From assembly GCA_001314805.1 (NCBI GenBank), contig LJSY01000004.1, positions 53,375 to 117,374 on the forward strand: a stretch of DNA of 64,000 bases, given 5' to 3'. This document shows positions 1 through 12,474 of the stretch, one piece after another. Source of the DNA: Rhodobacteraceae bacterium HLUCCO18. GTDB lineage: Bacteria > Pseudomonadota > Alphaproteobacteria > Rhodobacterales > Rhodobacteraceae. The notes under the pieces are model-generated. The model had not been told where the DNA came from and made no database searches. It was given only the letters and a program-made list of their open reading frames with translations. The position numbers were made by a program, and so were the translations under genes. Position 1 is the stretch's first letter. The number at the start of each line of letters is the position of its first letter.

Positions 1-1
1 C

Positions 2-286
2 TGCCAGCCGGTAAGCGCGCTGGAGCCGCCCGAGGGGCCGCCGGGGATCGTGCTGACCAACCCGCCCTACGGCGCGCGGATCGGCAACCGCAAGACGCTC
101 TTCGGTCTCTACGGGAGCCTTGGCCGCGTGCTGGCCGAGCGTTTCGCGGGTTGGCGCATCGGCATCGTCACCAGCGATGACGGGCTGGCGAAGGCCATGG
201 GCCTGCCGCTGACGCCATCGGCGCATATCGACCATTCCGGGACCAGGGTGCGGCTCTGGACAGGGCAGGTGGCACAAGACGGGTGA
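2..286 (+). CDS. Class I SAM-dependent RNA methyltransferase, THUMP/RlmL-like, 3' end only
   Basis: This is the C-terminal part of a gene that starts before the window. The frame is open from base 2 and ends with TGA at 284-286. The visible 94 residues contain the NPPYG catalytic motif of N6-adenine/N2-guanine methyltransferases, preceded by a hydrophobic beta strand (GIVLT) as in the RlmL/RlmK and THUMP-domain rRNA methyltransferases. The tail (GWRIGIVTSDD) fits the last strands of that Rossmann fold. Exact substrate cannot be told from this fragment; an rRNA guanine N2-methyltransferase is the likeliest reading. Confidence 0.75.
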   Translation, partial: CQPVSALEPPEGPPGIVLTNPPYGARIGNRKTLFGLYGSLGRVLAERFAGWRIGIVTSDDGLAKAMGLPLTPSAHIDHSGTRVRLWTGQVAQDG

Positions 287-339
287 CACGAAATACTGTC
301 ATGTTAAATTGACATGCGTCCCTTGACTGGAGCTGCCCC

Positions 340-1323
340 ATGTCCACCCCGACCCCGTCCGACAAGCCCCTGCGCGTGCTCCTGCTGGGGGCGACGGGGA
401 CCGCCGGGCAGGGGACCGCGCGCGCGTTGGTGGCGGCAGGCCATGCCGTGACCTGCGCTGTGCGGTCCGAGGCGGCGCGCGATGTGCTGCCGCGCCGCGC
501 GGCCGTTGAGGTCGCGAACGTGACGGATGCCGCGGACATGGCCCGCGTGATCGCCCCGGGGCGGTTCGACGCGGTCGTCTCCTGCCTCGCGTCACGGACC
601 GGCGCGCCCGGGGATGCCTGGGCGATCGACCATGACGCGCAGCTTCTGGCGCTGAACGCCGCGACGGCATCGGGCGTCCGGCAGTTCGTCCTGCTTTCGG
701 CCATCTGCGTGCAGAAGCCGCTGCTGGAATTCCAGCGCGCCAAGCTCGCCTTCGAGGACAAGCTCAAGGCCTCCGGCCTGACCTGGTCCATCGTGCGGCC
801 CACCGCCTTCTTCAAATCGCTTTCGGGCCAGATCGCGCGGGTGCGCGCGGGCAAGCCGTTCCTGCTGTTCGGGGACGGGACGCTGACGGCCTGCAAGCCG
901 ATCAGCGACGACGATCTGGGACGGTTCATCGCAAGTTGCCTGACGGATCCCGAGAAGGCGAACCGCATCCTTCCCATCGGTGGCCCGGGCCCGGCGCTGA
1001 CCGCGCGGCAGCAGGGCGAGGCGCTTTTCGAGGCTGCGGGGATGAAGCCGAAGTTCCGCCGCGTGCCCGTCGCCATGATGGATGCGATCATCGGGCTGGC
1101 AGCTGTTCTGGGAAGGTTCAGCGGAACGTGGGCAGACCGGGCGGAATTCGCGCGCACCGGGCGCTACTACGCGACGGAGTCGATGCTGGTCTGGGACGAG
1201 GCGGCGGGACGCTACGACCCCGACGCCACGCCCGAGTTCGGGACGGACACGCTGGACCGGCACTACGCACGCTTGATCGCGGGCGAGGCGGAGGTCGACC
1301 TTCGCGAACACGCGGTGTTCTGA
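340..1323 (+). CDS. bciA: Divinyl chlorophyllide / protochlorophyllide 8-vinyl reductase, BciA type
   Basis: The 327-aa protein is an NAD(P)-dependent atypical short-chain dehydrogenase. Its N-terminus has the Rossmann glycine motif GATGTAGQGTARAL (about residues 18-31), and the segment LLSAICVQKPLLEFQRAKLAFE region (about 115-140) is characteristic of BciA/DVR enzymes. By family knowledge it reduces the C8 vinyl group of divinyl (proto)chlorophyllide with NADPH during bacteriochlorophyll a synthesis. It stands alone here, outside any photosynthesis gene cluster, between a methyltransferase gene and pncA. The gene is full length with no frameshift, so it is probably functional. A generic NAD(P)H-binding epimerase is the less likely alternative. 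Confidence 0.85.
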   Translation: MSTPTPSDKPLRVLLLGATGTAGQGTARALVAAGHAVTCAVRSEAARDVLPRRAAVEVANVTDAADMARVIAPGRFDAVVSCLASRTGAPGDAWAIDHDAQLLALNAATASGVRQFVLLSAICVQKPLLEFQRAKLAFEDKLKASGLTWSIVRPTAFFKSLSGQIARVRAGKPFLLFGDGTLTACKPISDDDLGRFIASCLTDPEKANRILPIGGPGPALTARQQGEALFEAAGMKPKFRRVPVAMMDAIIGLAAVLGRFSGTWADRAEFARTGRYYATESMLVWDEAAGRYDPDATPEFGTDTLDRHYARLIAGEAEVDLREHAVF

Positions 1324-1350
1324 AGGGGGCGCCGCGGCCTCGCGCCCCCT
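1324..1350 (+). terminator. Strong GC-rich hairpin directly after bciA
   Basis: AGGGGGCGC (1324-1332) and GCGCCCCCT (1342-1350) form a perfect 9-bp stem with a 9-nt loop, starting one base after the bciA stop. A T-run (ATTTTTGG, about 1390-1397) follows only about 40 bases later. It probably acts in transcription termination or mRNA 3' protection. The tail up to about 1410 resembles a dispersed intergenic element of Rhodobacteraceae. Confidence 0.5.
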
Positions 1351-1448
1351 ACGGGAGCCCTCGGCCCCGGCGGGTGCCTCCGGCGGGCGTATTTTTGGAA
1401 AGATGAAGGACGCGGGCGGGTTTTGGGGTCCGGTAGGTCAAGGTACGC

Positions 1449-2054
1449 TCAGATGAGGGTCGCGCCGGCTTCCGCCATTCCGGCTTTCGCCGCATCGAGG
1501 GAGCCGTTCAGGTCGATGGCGCGGCTCAGATCGCCCCTGACTTCGACCGTGAAGCCGAGCCGCGCGGCGTCCACCGCGGAGAAGTTCACGCAGAAATCCG
1601 TGGCGAGCCCCACCATCGTCAGGTGCGAGATCCCGCGCGTCCTCAGGTAACCCTCGAGCCCCGTGGGGGTGGTGTGGTCGTTCTCGAAAAACGCCGAATA
1701 GCTGTCGATCCCGGGCCGGAAACCCTTGCGGATGATCAGGTCGGCGCGATCGGTGTCGAGATGCGCGTGAAACGCGGCTCCGTCGCTGCCCTGCACGCAA
1801 TGGTCGGGCCAGAGGACCTGGGGACCGTAGGGCATTTCGGTCATCTCCATGGGCGCCTTGCCCGGATGCTGGCTGGCGAAGCTGGAATGCCCCGCCGGGT
1901 GCCAGTCCTGGGTCAGGATGACAGCGGGAAATTCGGCCATCAGCGCGTTGATGCCGGGCACGATCTCGTCGCCGCCGGGCACGGCCAGCGCGCCGCCGGG
2001 ACAGAAATCGTTCTGCACGTCGATGACAAGAAGGGCGTGGGTCGCGTCGCGCAT
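1449..2054 (-). CDS. pncA: Nicotinamidase (bifunctional nicotinamidase/pyrazinamidase)
   Basis: The 201-aa protein belongs to the isochorismatase-like cysteine hydrolases and converts nicotinamide to nicotinate in the NAD salvage pathway. The catalytic triad is visible: D12 (VIDVQNDF), K110 (IIRKGF) and C155 (ATDFCV). The metal-site segment TQDWHPAGH (residues 48-56) is also present, as is the cis-peptide region VGLATDFCV. Length matches the family. It is divergent from trhO with a gap of about 77 bp that must hold both promoters. Confidence 0.93.
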   Translation of the reverse strand: MRDATHALLVIDVQNDFCPGGALAVPGGDEIVPGINALMAEFPAVILTQDWHPAGHSSFASQHPGKAPMEMTEMPYGPQVLWPDHCVQGSDGAAFHAHLDTDRADLIIRKGFRPGIDSYSAFFENDHTTPTGLEGYLRTRGISHLTMVGLATDFCVNFSAVDAARLGFTVEVRGDLSRAIDLNGSLDAAKAGMAEAGATLI

Positions 2055-2131
2055 GGGGGCCTCCGGTCAGTGGGCATGATGGCACACCCTACGGCTTGAG
2101 CAGGCGCGCGCAACCTTGTAGGCCCGCGTGC

Positions 2132-3034
2132 ATGCTGACCGTTGCCGCGCTTTACAAGTTCACGAGGTTCGAGGACCCGGACGTGCTTCGGGCGCCCCTG
2201 CAGGCAGTTTGCGAGGCGCATGGGGTCCGGGGCTCGCTGCTGATCGCGGCGGAGGGGATCAACGGGACCATCGCGGGGACACGGGAGGGGATCGACGCGG
2301 TGCTGGCGCATATCCGCGCACTTCCGGGCTGCGCCGATCTGGAATGGAAGGAAAGCACCGCGACCGAGATGTCCTTCGGCCGGATGAAGGTGCGGCTGAA
2401 GCGCGAGATCGTCACCATGGGCGTGCCGGGGACCGATCCGCGCGACATCGTGGGCACCTATGTCGATCCGCAGGACTGGAACGACCTGATCGCGGCGCCC
2501 GACGTGGCGGTGATCGATACGCGCAACGACTACGAGACGGCGATCGGCACGTTCGAAGGTGCGGTCGATCCGGGCACCGAGAGCTTCCGCGACTTCCCGG
2601 CCTGGTGGGACGCCAATCGCGACCGGTTTCACAACAAGCGCATCGCGATGTTCTGTACCGGCGGCATCCGGTGCGAGAAATCGACGGCCTACCTGAAAGC
2701 GCAAGGGGTGGAGGAGGTCTATCACCTGCGCGGCGGCATCCTGAAATACCTCGAGGATGTGCCGGAGATGGACAGTCTCTGGCGCGGCGGGTGCTTCGTC
2801 TTCGACGAGCGCGTGGCGGTGGGCCATGGCCTCAGGGAGTTGCCCTTCACGCTATGCCGCGCCTGTCGGCGGCCGCTTGCGCCCGAGGACCGCGCGCGCC
2901 CCGAATTCGAGGAAGGCGTCGCCTGTCATCGCTGCGTGGAGGAATACACCGAGGCCGACCGCGCGCGGTTCCGCGAACGCCAGCGGCAGGTGAAGCTCGC
3001 CGAGAGGCGCGGGTTCGCGCATCTGGGCGGCTGA
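2132..3034 (+). CDS. trhO: Rhodanese-like tRNA uridine(34) hydroxylase
   Basis: The 300-aa protein has the TrhO (YceA) architecture: an N-terminal alpha/beta domain containing [11 protein letters not shown] (residues 39-49), a central rhodanese domain with catalytic C175 in the loop [10 protein letters not shown], and a C-terminal Cys-rich segment with CRAC and CHRC pairs that probably binds metal. The family hydroxylates uridine 34 of certain tRNAs in an oxygen-dependent, prephenate-independent way. I chose the ATG at 2132 because the sequence from [10 protein letters not shown] onward matches the family start; the upstream in-frame TTG at 2096 would add 12 unconserved residues. Confidence 0.9.
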   Translation: MLTVAALYKFTRFEDPDVLRAPLQAVCEAHGVRGSLLIAAEGINGTIAGTREGIDAVLAHIRALPGCADLEWKESTATEMSFGRMKVRLKREIVTMGVPGTDPRDIVGTYVDPQDWNDLIAAPDVAVIDTRNDYETAIGTFEGAVDPGTESFRDFPAWWDANRDRFHNKRIAMFCTGGIRCEKSTAYLKAQGVEEVYHLRGGILKYLEDVPEMDSLWRGGCFVFDERVAVGHGLRELPFTLCRACRRPLAPEDRARPEFEEGVACHRCVEEYTEADRARFRERQRQVKLAERRGFAHLGG

Positions 3035-3073
3035 GCGATTGAAGCCGGCGCGGCAATGATTAGGTCATCGGAC

Positions 3074-3640
3074 ATGACATCGGACACGCTTGAACTCCGC
3101 GCCGGCCTGCCGGAACCGCTGCGCCTTCTCCTCGACACGCATCCCCGCGAAAGCTGGAAGGCGCATCCCGACTTCCACGGGCTGGTCAGTTTCTGGCTGG
3201 AGCGTCACATGATGTTCCGGCAGCTGATGACCCATATGGGCCGCGAGACGGAGGCGTTTCTCGACGGAAGCCGCGACGCGCAGGGGTTTGCGCAAGGCGT
3301 GGCCCGGTATGGCGGGCTGTTCGTGAACCAGCTGCACGGCCATCACCAGATCGAGGATCACCATTACTTCCCGCTGCTCCGGCAGAAGGACGCGCGGATC
3401 GAGCGGGGCTTTGACCTGCTGGACGCGGATCACCATGCGCTCGACAGCATCCTCAACCGCTTCGTGGAACAGGCCAACGGGGCCATTCAGGGGGCAGGCG
3501 GGGCCGATCCGAATGCGGGTGCGGGGGCGTTTCGCGATGGACTGGCCGAGCTGGAGCAGCTGATCGGGCGGCATCTGGAGGATGAGGAGGACCTGATCGT
3601 GCCGGTCATCCTGATCCACGGGGCCGACGGGCTGGGATAG
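3074..3640 (+). CDS. Hemerythrin-domain protein
   Basis: The protein is 188 aa from the ATG at 3074. It shows the His/Glu pattern of a four-helix hemerythrin/DUF domain: HMM-x-RQLMTH, an HGHHQIEDHHYFP core (about residues 90-102), DADHHALD, and a late H-LEDEEDLIVP helix. Such proteins bind a di-iron centre and are used for O2/NO sensing, iron handling or protection; the function of this one is unknown. An in-frame ATG at 3056 would add six residues, but the later start fits the family N-terminus and has an AGG-containing upstream region. It lies 39 bp after trhO, possibly co-transcribed. Confidence 0.8.
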   Translation: MTSDTLELRAGLPEPLRLLLDTHPRESWKAHPDFHGLVSFWLERHMMFRQLMTHMGRETEAFLDGSRDAQGFAQGVARYGGLFVNQLHGHHQIEDHHYFPLLRQKDARIERGFDLLDADHHALDSILNRFVEQANGAIQGAGGADPNAGAGAFRDGLAELEQLIGRHLEDEEDLIVPVILIHGADGLG

Positions 3641-4010
3641 ACCGCAAACATCCGGTCGAGGATGCGCCGGTTCGGCAGGGTGTCTTTCTCCGGCTCCTTG
3701 ACGCGCATGCCGAAAATCAGGTCTCCAGACGAGGCGCCGTGGACCCGATCGGGCGCGGTGCGCTGCGTCGAGAACGCAGTCGCCTTTTGTCGTGGCCGTC
3801 GGCAAGCGAAATACCCCAGGACGGAACGGATCCTCTGCGCGACGCTCGGTTTCGGAGGCGACCGCGCATGAAACGCCATTCAATCGATGGCCCCGAACGT
3901 GCCGAACCGGAACCATGTCGCGATCCCGGCGTTGCCGTTTCGAGCTTCGATTGCCGGTCCATCTTGGCGAGAGGTCAAAAGCCGCGGTTTCCGTGGGAAA
4001 GGACGGCGCC
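3641..4010. other. 370-bp gap without a recognisable gene
   Basis: Both strands are open over parts of this stretch but none of the translations resembles a known protein. A minus-strand frame between about 3640 and 3879 is open but shows no domain. The distal end, just before 4011, holds the ribosome-binding site (AAGGA) of the histidine kinase. It may be promoter region plus gene debris; I see no repeat or RNA. Confidence 0.4.
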
Positions 4011-5249
4011 ATGAGTCAGCCATCTATGAAATTTCCCTTTGCTTCGAACGAGCATGCCCGCCTGAGGGAAGTGCGGGAGGTTGTCGGAGTCGTGAGAAGG
4101 GGCGATCCGGTCCTCGAGAAGGTCGCGGAACGCGTGCAGGACCTGCTCGACAGTCCCGCAGCCATGGTGTCGGTCGTGGAATCGGATCATCAGCGGTTCC
4201 TCGCGCGCGTCGGCATCGATCTTGACGCGACGCCGCGCGATTACTCGATCTGCTCGCGCACGATCATGTCCGACGCGCCGCTTGTGCTGGCCAACACGCT
4301 CGAGGCCCCGGAATTCGCAGCGCATCCCGCCGTGACGCAGGAACCGCATGTCAGGTTCTACGTGGGCGCCCCGATCATCCTCTCCTCGGGGTTCCGCGTC
4401 GGCAGCGTATGCGGACTCGACGTCGAACCGCATGATCCCCCGTCTCCCGAGACGCTGGAGGAACTCGTGCGGCTCGCTGGCGAGACCGCTGCTTACCTCG
4501 AGGCCCTCTATGCCGAGCGCGGTGCGGGGGATACGGACCGGCGGGCGCGCATCAAGACCGACGCGCAGAGGGAGTTCCTGTCGCTCGTCGGTCACGAGTT
4601 CCGCACGCCACTGACGGTTCTGCTCGGAAACGCGCAGCTGTTGCGGGCGCGTCTGGAAGGGGCGATGGAACGGCGGATGGTCGAGGCGATTTCGGCCTCG
4701 GGTCGTCACCTTCACAACCTCATCGAGCATGTCATCCGCTACAGCAACCTGGAAAGCGGCGAACTGACGCTCTCGGAGGAAACCGTCGTCTGCGACGATC
4801 TGCTGATGGCTGCCGCCACGCCGGTCAAGCCGATCGCGCAGGCCTCGGACCGTCAGATCACGACATCCTGCGCAAACGACGTCACGACCGTCCGCGCCGA
4901 CGGCGAGCAGTTGTGCATCGCGCTCACGTCGCTGATCACGAATGCGGTGACGCATGGCGAGGGCGCGATCGAGGTTTCCGCACACCGTTGTGACGACGAA
5001 ACGCTTCGCATGGCGGTCTACGACCACGGCCCCGGTCTGGCCGAGGGTCAGCTCGACAAGGCGGACCGCCCGTTCACGATCGGATCGCATGTCGACACCC
5101 GCAGGAAAGGCGGCCTCGGCCTCGGGCTGCCGCTTGCGAAGCGGATCATACAGCTGCACGGCGGCTGGATGCAGAGCGGCAGGGACGATGCCCGGTCGAT
5201 GGTGGAGCTTCGTTTGCCGGGGTGGCGCTGCGCGCCATCCTTCGCCTGA
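4011..5249 (+). CDS. GAF-domain sensor histidine kinase
   Basis: The 412-aa soluble protein has no transmembrane segment. An N-terminal GAF domain (about residues 25-165, with RFYVGAPI and GSVCGLD motifs) is followed by a HisKA dimerisation helix with H-box [11 protein letters not shown] (phosphoacceptor H195) and a HATPase domain with N-box (LITNAVTHG), G1 (DHGPGLAEG) and G2 ([13 protein letters not shown]) motifs. It is expected to autophosphorylate and pass phosphate to a response regulator not found next to it, so it is an orphan kinase. The ATG at 4011 is preceded by GGAAAGGA; the open frame extends further upstream to a GTG at 3792 but that part has no family similarity. Confidence 0.88.
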   Translation: MSQPSMKFPFASNEHARLREVREVVGVVRRGDPVLEKVAERVQDLLDSPAAMVSVVESDHQRFLARVGIDLDATPRDYSICSRTIMSDAPLVLANTLEAPEFAAHPAVTQEPHVRFYVGAPIILSSGFRVGSVCGLDVEPHDPPSPETLEELVRLAGETAAYLEALYAERGAGDTDRRARIKTDAQREFLSLVGHEFRTPLTVLLGNAQLLRARLEGAMERRMVEAISASGRHLHNLIEHVIRYSNLESGELTLSEETVVCDDLLMAAATPVKPIAQASDRQITTSCANDVTTVRADGEQLCIALTSLITNAVTHGEGAIEVSAHRCDDETLRMAVYDHGPGLAEGQLDKADRPFTIGSHVDTRRKGGLGLGLPLAKRIIQLHGGWMQSGRDDARSMVELRLPGWRCAPSFA

Positions 5250-5291
5250 GCGCGCGCACGGCCCGCACCGATCCGCATGCCCCGGGGCCCC

Positions 5292-5333
5292 CACGGTTGA
5301 GTTGACACGGTTGAGTTGACACGGTTGAGCTGA
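5292..5333 (+). repeat. Three tandem copies of a 14-bp unit
   Basis: The unit CACGGTTGAGTTGA occurs at 5292-5305 and 5306-5319, then once more with one change (GAGCTGA) at 5320-5333. It lies in the 170-bp convergent gap between the histidine kinase and gyrB. No function is evident; it is a candidate variable-number repeat. Confidence 0.85.
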
Positions 5334-5419
5334 CGGGGGCTTCGCACAGGGCAGTACCGGTCGCACCGCGCTGCGATAGCCGGTGGCGGCGGGATAAGTC
5401 CCGCCCCGCAACCGTGGCC

Positions 5420-8569
<3,150 letters not shown>

Positions 8570-8573
<4 letters not shown>

Positions 8574-9664
8574 GGCGCGGTGACCTCCGAAATGCCGTCC
8601 GTCTCATGCACCGCGAAATGCTGCGCCCGTTGACCCAACTCCGCGAAGAGTTCCGGCCCGGTTCCCGTCATCCAGGCCTGCGCCTCCAGCGTGCAGATCT
8701 CGTCGAAGAGCGCGGCGCGACGGTTGGCGTCCAGATGCGCCGCGACCTCGTCCAGCAGGATGAGGGGTGCTGCGCCGGTTTCCGTCCTGAGGCCCCGCGC
8801 ATTGGCGAGCACCAGCGAGATCAGGAGCGCCTTCTGCTCACCGGTGGAGCATTGCCGCGCGGGCACGTCCTTGGCGAGGTAGACGGCGCCCAGGTCCGCC
8901 CGATGCGGCCCGGTGAGCGTGCGGCCCGCCGCCATGTCGCGCCCGCGGCCATCGGCCAACGCCTCGGCCAGACCGGGCGCGTCCCGAGGGCCGGTCTCGC
9001 CCTCGAGGCTCAGCCCGGCGGAGGGAAAGGCCGTGTCGGCGCCCTCCTGCGCGATCTGCAGGCGCGCCAGCACGTCGAGCCGGTTGGCGGTGATCGCGGC
9101 GCCCGCCTCGGCCATCTGGCCTTCCAGTGCGCGGTACCAGGCCGGGTCGCGCACCTCGTCGCGCAGCAGGCGGTTGCGCTCGCGCATGGCCTTCTCATAG
9201 GTCAGCACGTCATCGGCATGGTCGGGAAGAAAGCTCATCGTCATGCGGTCGAGAAACCGCCGCCGCCCATCCGCCCCTTCGATCCAGAGCCGGTCCTGCG
9301 CCGGCACCAGCCAGACGATGCGGATGAGCCGCGCAAGGGCTGTCTGCGGCGCGGTCTTGCCGTCGATGCGAGTGGCGCGGGGGGTGTCCGGTTCGGCGGA
9401 AAGCTCGATCTCATGGCCCAGACCGGGCCCGGCCAGCGTGGCGCGGATCTTCCAGCCGATCGCCTCGGGGCGGCGTATGACCTCCTCGGCGGTGGCGCGG
9501 CGCAAGCCACGCCCGGGCGACAGGAAGGACACGGCCTCCATCAGGTTGGTCTTGCCCGCGCCGTTCGGGCCGAAAAGCGCCACGGGGCGGCCGTCGAGGT
9601 CGAGCCGCGTGCGCTTGTGACTGCGGAAATGCGAAAGACGGAGATAGGCGACATGGGGGGTCAT
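8570..9664 (-). CDS. recF: DNA replication and repair protein RecF
   Basis: The 364-aa SMC-like ATPase loads RecA on gapped DNA with RecO and RecR. The Walker A motif FGPNGAGKTNLMEA is near residues 31-44, the signature segment STGEQKALLISLVLA is in the C-terminal half, and the Walker B region LILLDEVAAHLD follows. I chose the ATG at 9664 (MTPHVAYLRL); a longer frame to 9730 adds 22 unconserved residues. It is downstream of dnaN with a gap of 76 bp and overlaps the exporter gene behind it. Confidence 0.95.
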
Positions 9665-9740
9665 GGGCTCGTTTTCACGCAGGAAAACGTGTGGGAAAAG
9701 CCGGCTTTTCTCGGTCGGAATTGCCGGCAATTCCGGCCTG

Positions 9741-10859
9741 TCACACGCGCATCGGCATCACGACGTAGATCGCGCTCAGGTCGTCGCCTTCCCGCATCAG
9801 GGTTGGTTCGGCCGAGGAGGCGAACATGAACACCGCGTTCTCCCGGTCCACCTGGCTCGCGATTTCCAGCAGGTACTTGGCGTTGAAACCGATCTCGAGT
9901 TTCTCGTCGCCATAGGCCACGGCAAGTTCTTCCTCGGCGGCGCCCGCGTCCGGGGCGTTGACCGACAGGATCAGGCGATCCTCGTCGAGCTGCATCTTCA
10001 CCGCGCGCGAGCGTTCCGAGGACACCGTCGCCACGCGATCCACCGCCTTGGCGAAATCGCTGGCGTCGACCTCCATCCGGCGGGTGTTGCCGGTCGGGAT
10101 CACCCGCGAGTAATCGGGGAAGGTTCCGTCGATGACCTTGGAGGTCAGCGTGCTCTCGGGCGTTGCGAAGCGGATCTTGGTCTCGGAAACGGACACGGCG
10201 ATTTCGGCCTCGTCATCCTCCAGGAGTTTGCGCAACTCGCCCACCGTCTTGCGCGGCACGATGACGCCGGGCATGTCCGCCGCGCCGTCGGGCAGCGGCG
10301 CGTCGATCCGCGCCAGCCTGTGCCCGTCCGTCGCCACCGCGCGCAGCGTCGCGCCGGTCTCGCCCTCGGCCACGTGGAAGTAGACGCCGTTCAGGTAATA
10401 CCGCGTTTCCTCAGTGGAAATGGCGAATTTGGACTTGTCGAAGAGCCGGCGCAGCATCGGCGCGGGTGCGGCGAAATTCGCCGGGTAGTCGGTGGCGGTC
10501 ATCACCGGAAAGTCTTCCCTGGGCAGGGTGGCCAGCTGGAAGGTGGACCGCCCCGCCTCCACCAGAAGCCTTCCGGCCGCGCTGTCCTCGGTGATGCTGA
10601 CGAGCGCGCCGTCGGGCAGCTTGCGCACGATCTCGTGCAGCGTGACGGCGGAGACGGTGGTTGCGCCCGCGCGGTCGACCTTGGCCGGGATGCGGTCCAC
10701 GACCTCGATATCCAGATCCGTGGCGCGGAAACTGGCGGTATCGCCCTCGGCCTCGATCAGGACGTTGGCCAGGATGGGGATCGTGTTGCGCCGTTCGACG
10801 ACCGACTGCGCCTGAGAGACGGCACGCAGCAGCGCCGCACGCTCGATGGAGAGTTTCAT
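9741..10859 (-). CDS. dnaN: DNA polymerase III subunit beta (sliding clamp)
   Basis: The 372-aa protein is the processivity clamp, with three repeated clamp domains: N-terminal MKLSIERAALLRAVSQAQ, the central VRKLPDGALVSI region, and the C-terminal FNAKYLLEI...VMPMRV ending characteristic of DnaN. It lies 121 bp downstream of dnaA in the conserved dnaA-dnaN-recF order. Confidence 0.97.
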   Translation of the reverse strand: MKLSIERAALLRAVSQAQSVVERRNTIPILANVLIEAEGDTASFRATDLDIEVVDRIPAKVDRAGATTVSAVTLHEIVRKLPDGALVSITEDSAAGRLLVEAGRSTFQLATLPREDFPVMTATDYPANFAAPAPMLRRLFDKSKFAISTEETRYYLNGVYFHVAEGETGATLRAVATDGHRLARIDAPLPDGAADMPGVIVPRKTVGELRKLLEDDEAEIAVSVSETKIRFATPESTLTSKVIDGTFPDYSRVIPTGNTRRMEVDASDFAKAVDRVATVSSERSRAVKMQLDEDRLILSVNAPDAGAAEEELAVAYGDEKLEIGFNAKYLLEIASQVDRENAVFMFASSAEPTLMREGDDLSAIYVVMPMRV

Positions 10860-10980
10860 GCCCTGACTCCGACAGACCGCGGGAGGCGGAGACTATCCTT
10901 TCCGCCCGCGAGTACAAGTGTTTTGCCGGAGTTTCCCTGTCTCTCCGCGAGCGTCAACCCCAACGCGGTGCGATGGGCGC

Positions 10981-12474
10981 TCAGGCCTCAAGCATGCGGC
11001 GCAGAATCTCGGCATCCTCGGCGATCTGGCTGTCCACCTGGATCAGTTCCTCGATCTTGCGCACGCCGTAGAGGATCGTCGTGTGATCGCGGCCGCCGAA
11101 CTTGCGCCCGATCTCGGGGAGAGACCGCGTGGTCAGTTTCTTGCACAGGAACATGGCGATCTGACGCGGCCGTGCGATCGCGCGGGACCGGTTCGCGCTC
11201 ATCAGGTCGGACTGGCGAAGGTTGTAGTATTCGCAGGTCTTCTTGATGATCTCATCCATCGTCACCTTCTTGTCGGTGTGCTTGAGGATGTCGGCGAGGC
11301 AATCCTGCGCCAGCTCCATCGTGATGTCCTTCTGGACCAGATCGGCAAGCGCGAAGAGACGGGTCAGCGCGCCTTCGAGCACGCGGATGTTCGACGAGAT
11401 CTTGCGGGCGATGAATTCCAGAACGCCATCGGCGATCTGCACCCGCGGGTTGCGCTCGCGCATGCGCTCGGCCTTGTGCTGCAGCACGCCGAGGCGCAGT
11501 TCGTAATCGGTCGGATGGATATCGACGACAAGGCCGCATTGCAGGCGCGAGGCGATACGGCTGTCGAGCTCGTCCATGTCGACCGGGGCGCGGTCGCCAG
11601 AAATCACGATCTGCTTTCCCATCTCCACGAGCGCGTTGAACGTGTGGAAGAACTCCTCCTGGGTGGAGGTCTTGCCGGCGATGAACTGCACGTCGTCGAC
11701 CATCAGCACGTCGACCGAGCGGAACATCTGCTTGAAGCCGATCGTGTCCTGTTCCCGCAGCGCGCGCACGAAGCGGTACATAAACTGCTCGGCCGAGAGA
11801 TAGAGGATGTCGGCCTCGGGGAAATTCGCCTGAAGCTCCCACGCGATGGCGTGCATCAGGTGGGTCTTGCCCAGGCCCACGCCACCATAGAGGAACAGCG
11901 GGTTGAAGGTCACGTCACGGCCCTCGGCCACGCGGCGCGCGGCGGCCTGCGCCAGTTCGTTGGGCTTGCCGACGACGAAATTCTCGAAGGTGAACTGCGG
12001 GTTGAGGTTCGAGCCCGTCGCGACGTCGCCCTTGCCGTTCGGCGCCTTGGCGCCCGCCGGTGCGCTCGCGGCTTTGGGCGTGTCGTCGCGGATGGGGGGG
12101 CGGACATCGGCCACGGCACCGGCCACGGGGTTTGTGGCCGCCGACTGCGCGAGAAGGGGTGCCGCTGCGACAGCCGCTTCGAGCTCAGCGGATTTTCGGG
12201 GCTCGTCGTCATCACCGGCATCGGCCGCGCCCGACGGAGCGACGTGGAATTCGACCCGATCCGCCCCGATCCCGGCCGAGGCGAGATGACGCCGGATCAC
12301 GTCGCCATAGTTCTGGGAGACCCATGATCCGAAGAAATTGGTGGGAACGTGAAACCGTGCCGTCCGGCCTTCCATGCGATCGAAGCTGATCGGTGCGATC
12401 CATGCGGAGAAGTTGTTCTTCCCGACTGCCTTCAGGAGTTCGTTGCGTACCTGGCCCCACGTGTCTTCAGTCAT
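10981..12474 (-). CDS. dnaA: Chromosomal replication initiator protein DnaA
   Basis: The 497-aa protein has the four DnaA domains: domain I (TWGQVRNELLKAVG), a variable acidic/Ala-Pro linker (about residues 90-160), the AAA+ core with Walker A YGGVGLGKTHL, Walker B VLMVDDVQFIAGK and the arginine-finger region, and the domain IV DNA-binding helix ending in GGRDHTTILYGVRKI. The ATG at 12474 gives MTEDTWGQV and is preceded by GAGGGAAAGA; the longer open frame to 12615 has no similarity. It initiates replication by binding DnaA boxes, none of which I could find next to it. Confidence 0.97.
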   Translation of the reverse strand: MTEDTWGQVRNELLKAVGKNNFSAWIAPISFDRMEGRTARFHVPTNFFGSWVSQNYGDVIRRHLASAGIGADRVEFHVAPSGAADAGDDDEPRKSAELEAAVAAAPLLAQSAATNPVAGAVADVRPPIRDDTPKAASAPAGAKAPNGKGDVATGSNLNPQFTFENFVVGKPNELAQAAARRVAEGRDVTFNPLFLYGGVGLGKTHLMHAIAWELQANFPEADILYLSAEQFMYRFVRALREQDTIGFKQMFRSVDVLMVDDVQFIAGKTSTQEEFFHTFNALVEMGKQIVISGDRAPVDMDELDSRIASRLQCGLVVDIHPTDYELRLGVLQHKAERMRERNPRVQIADGVLEFIARKISSNIRVLEGALTRLFALADLVQKDITMELAQDCLADILKHTDKKVTMDEIIKKTCEYYNLRQSDLMSANRSRAIARPRQIAMFLCKKLTTRSLPEIGRKFGGRDHTTILYGVRKIEELIQVDSQIAEDAEILRRMLEA

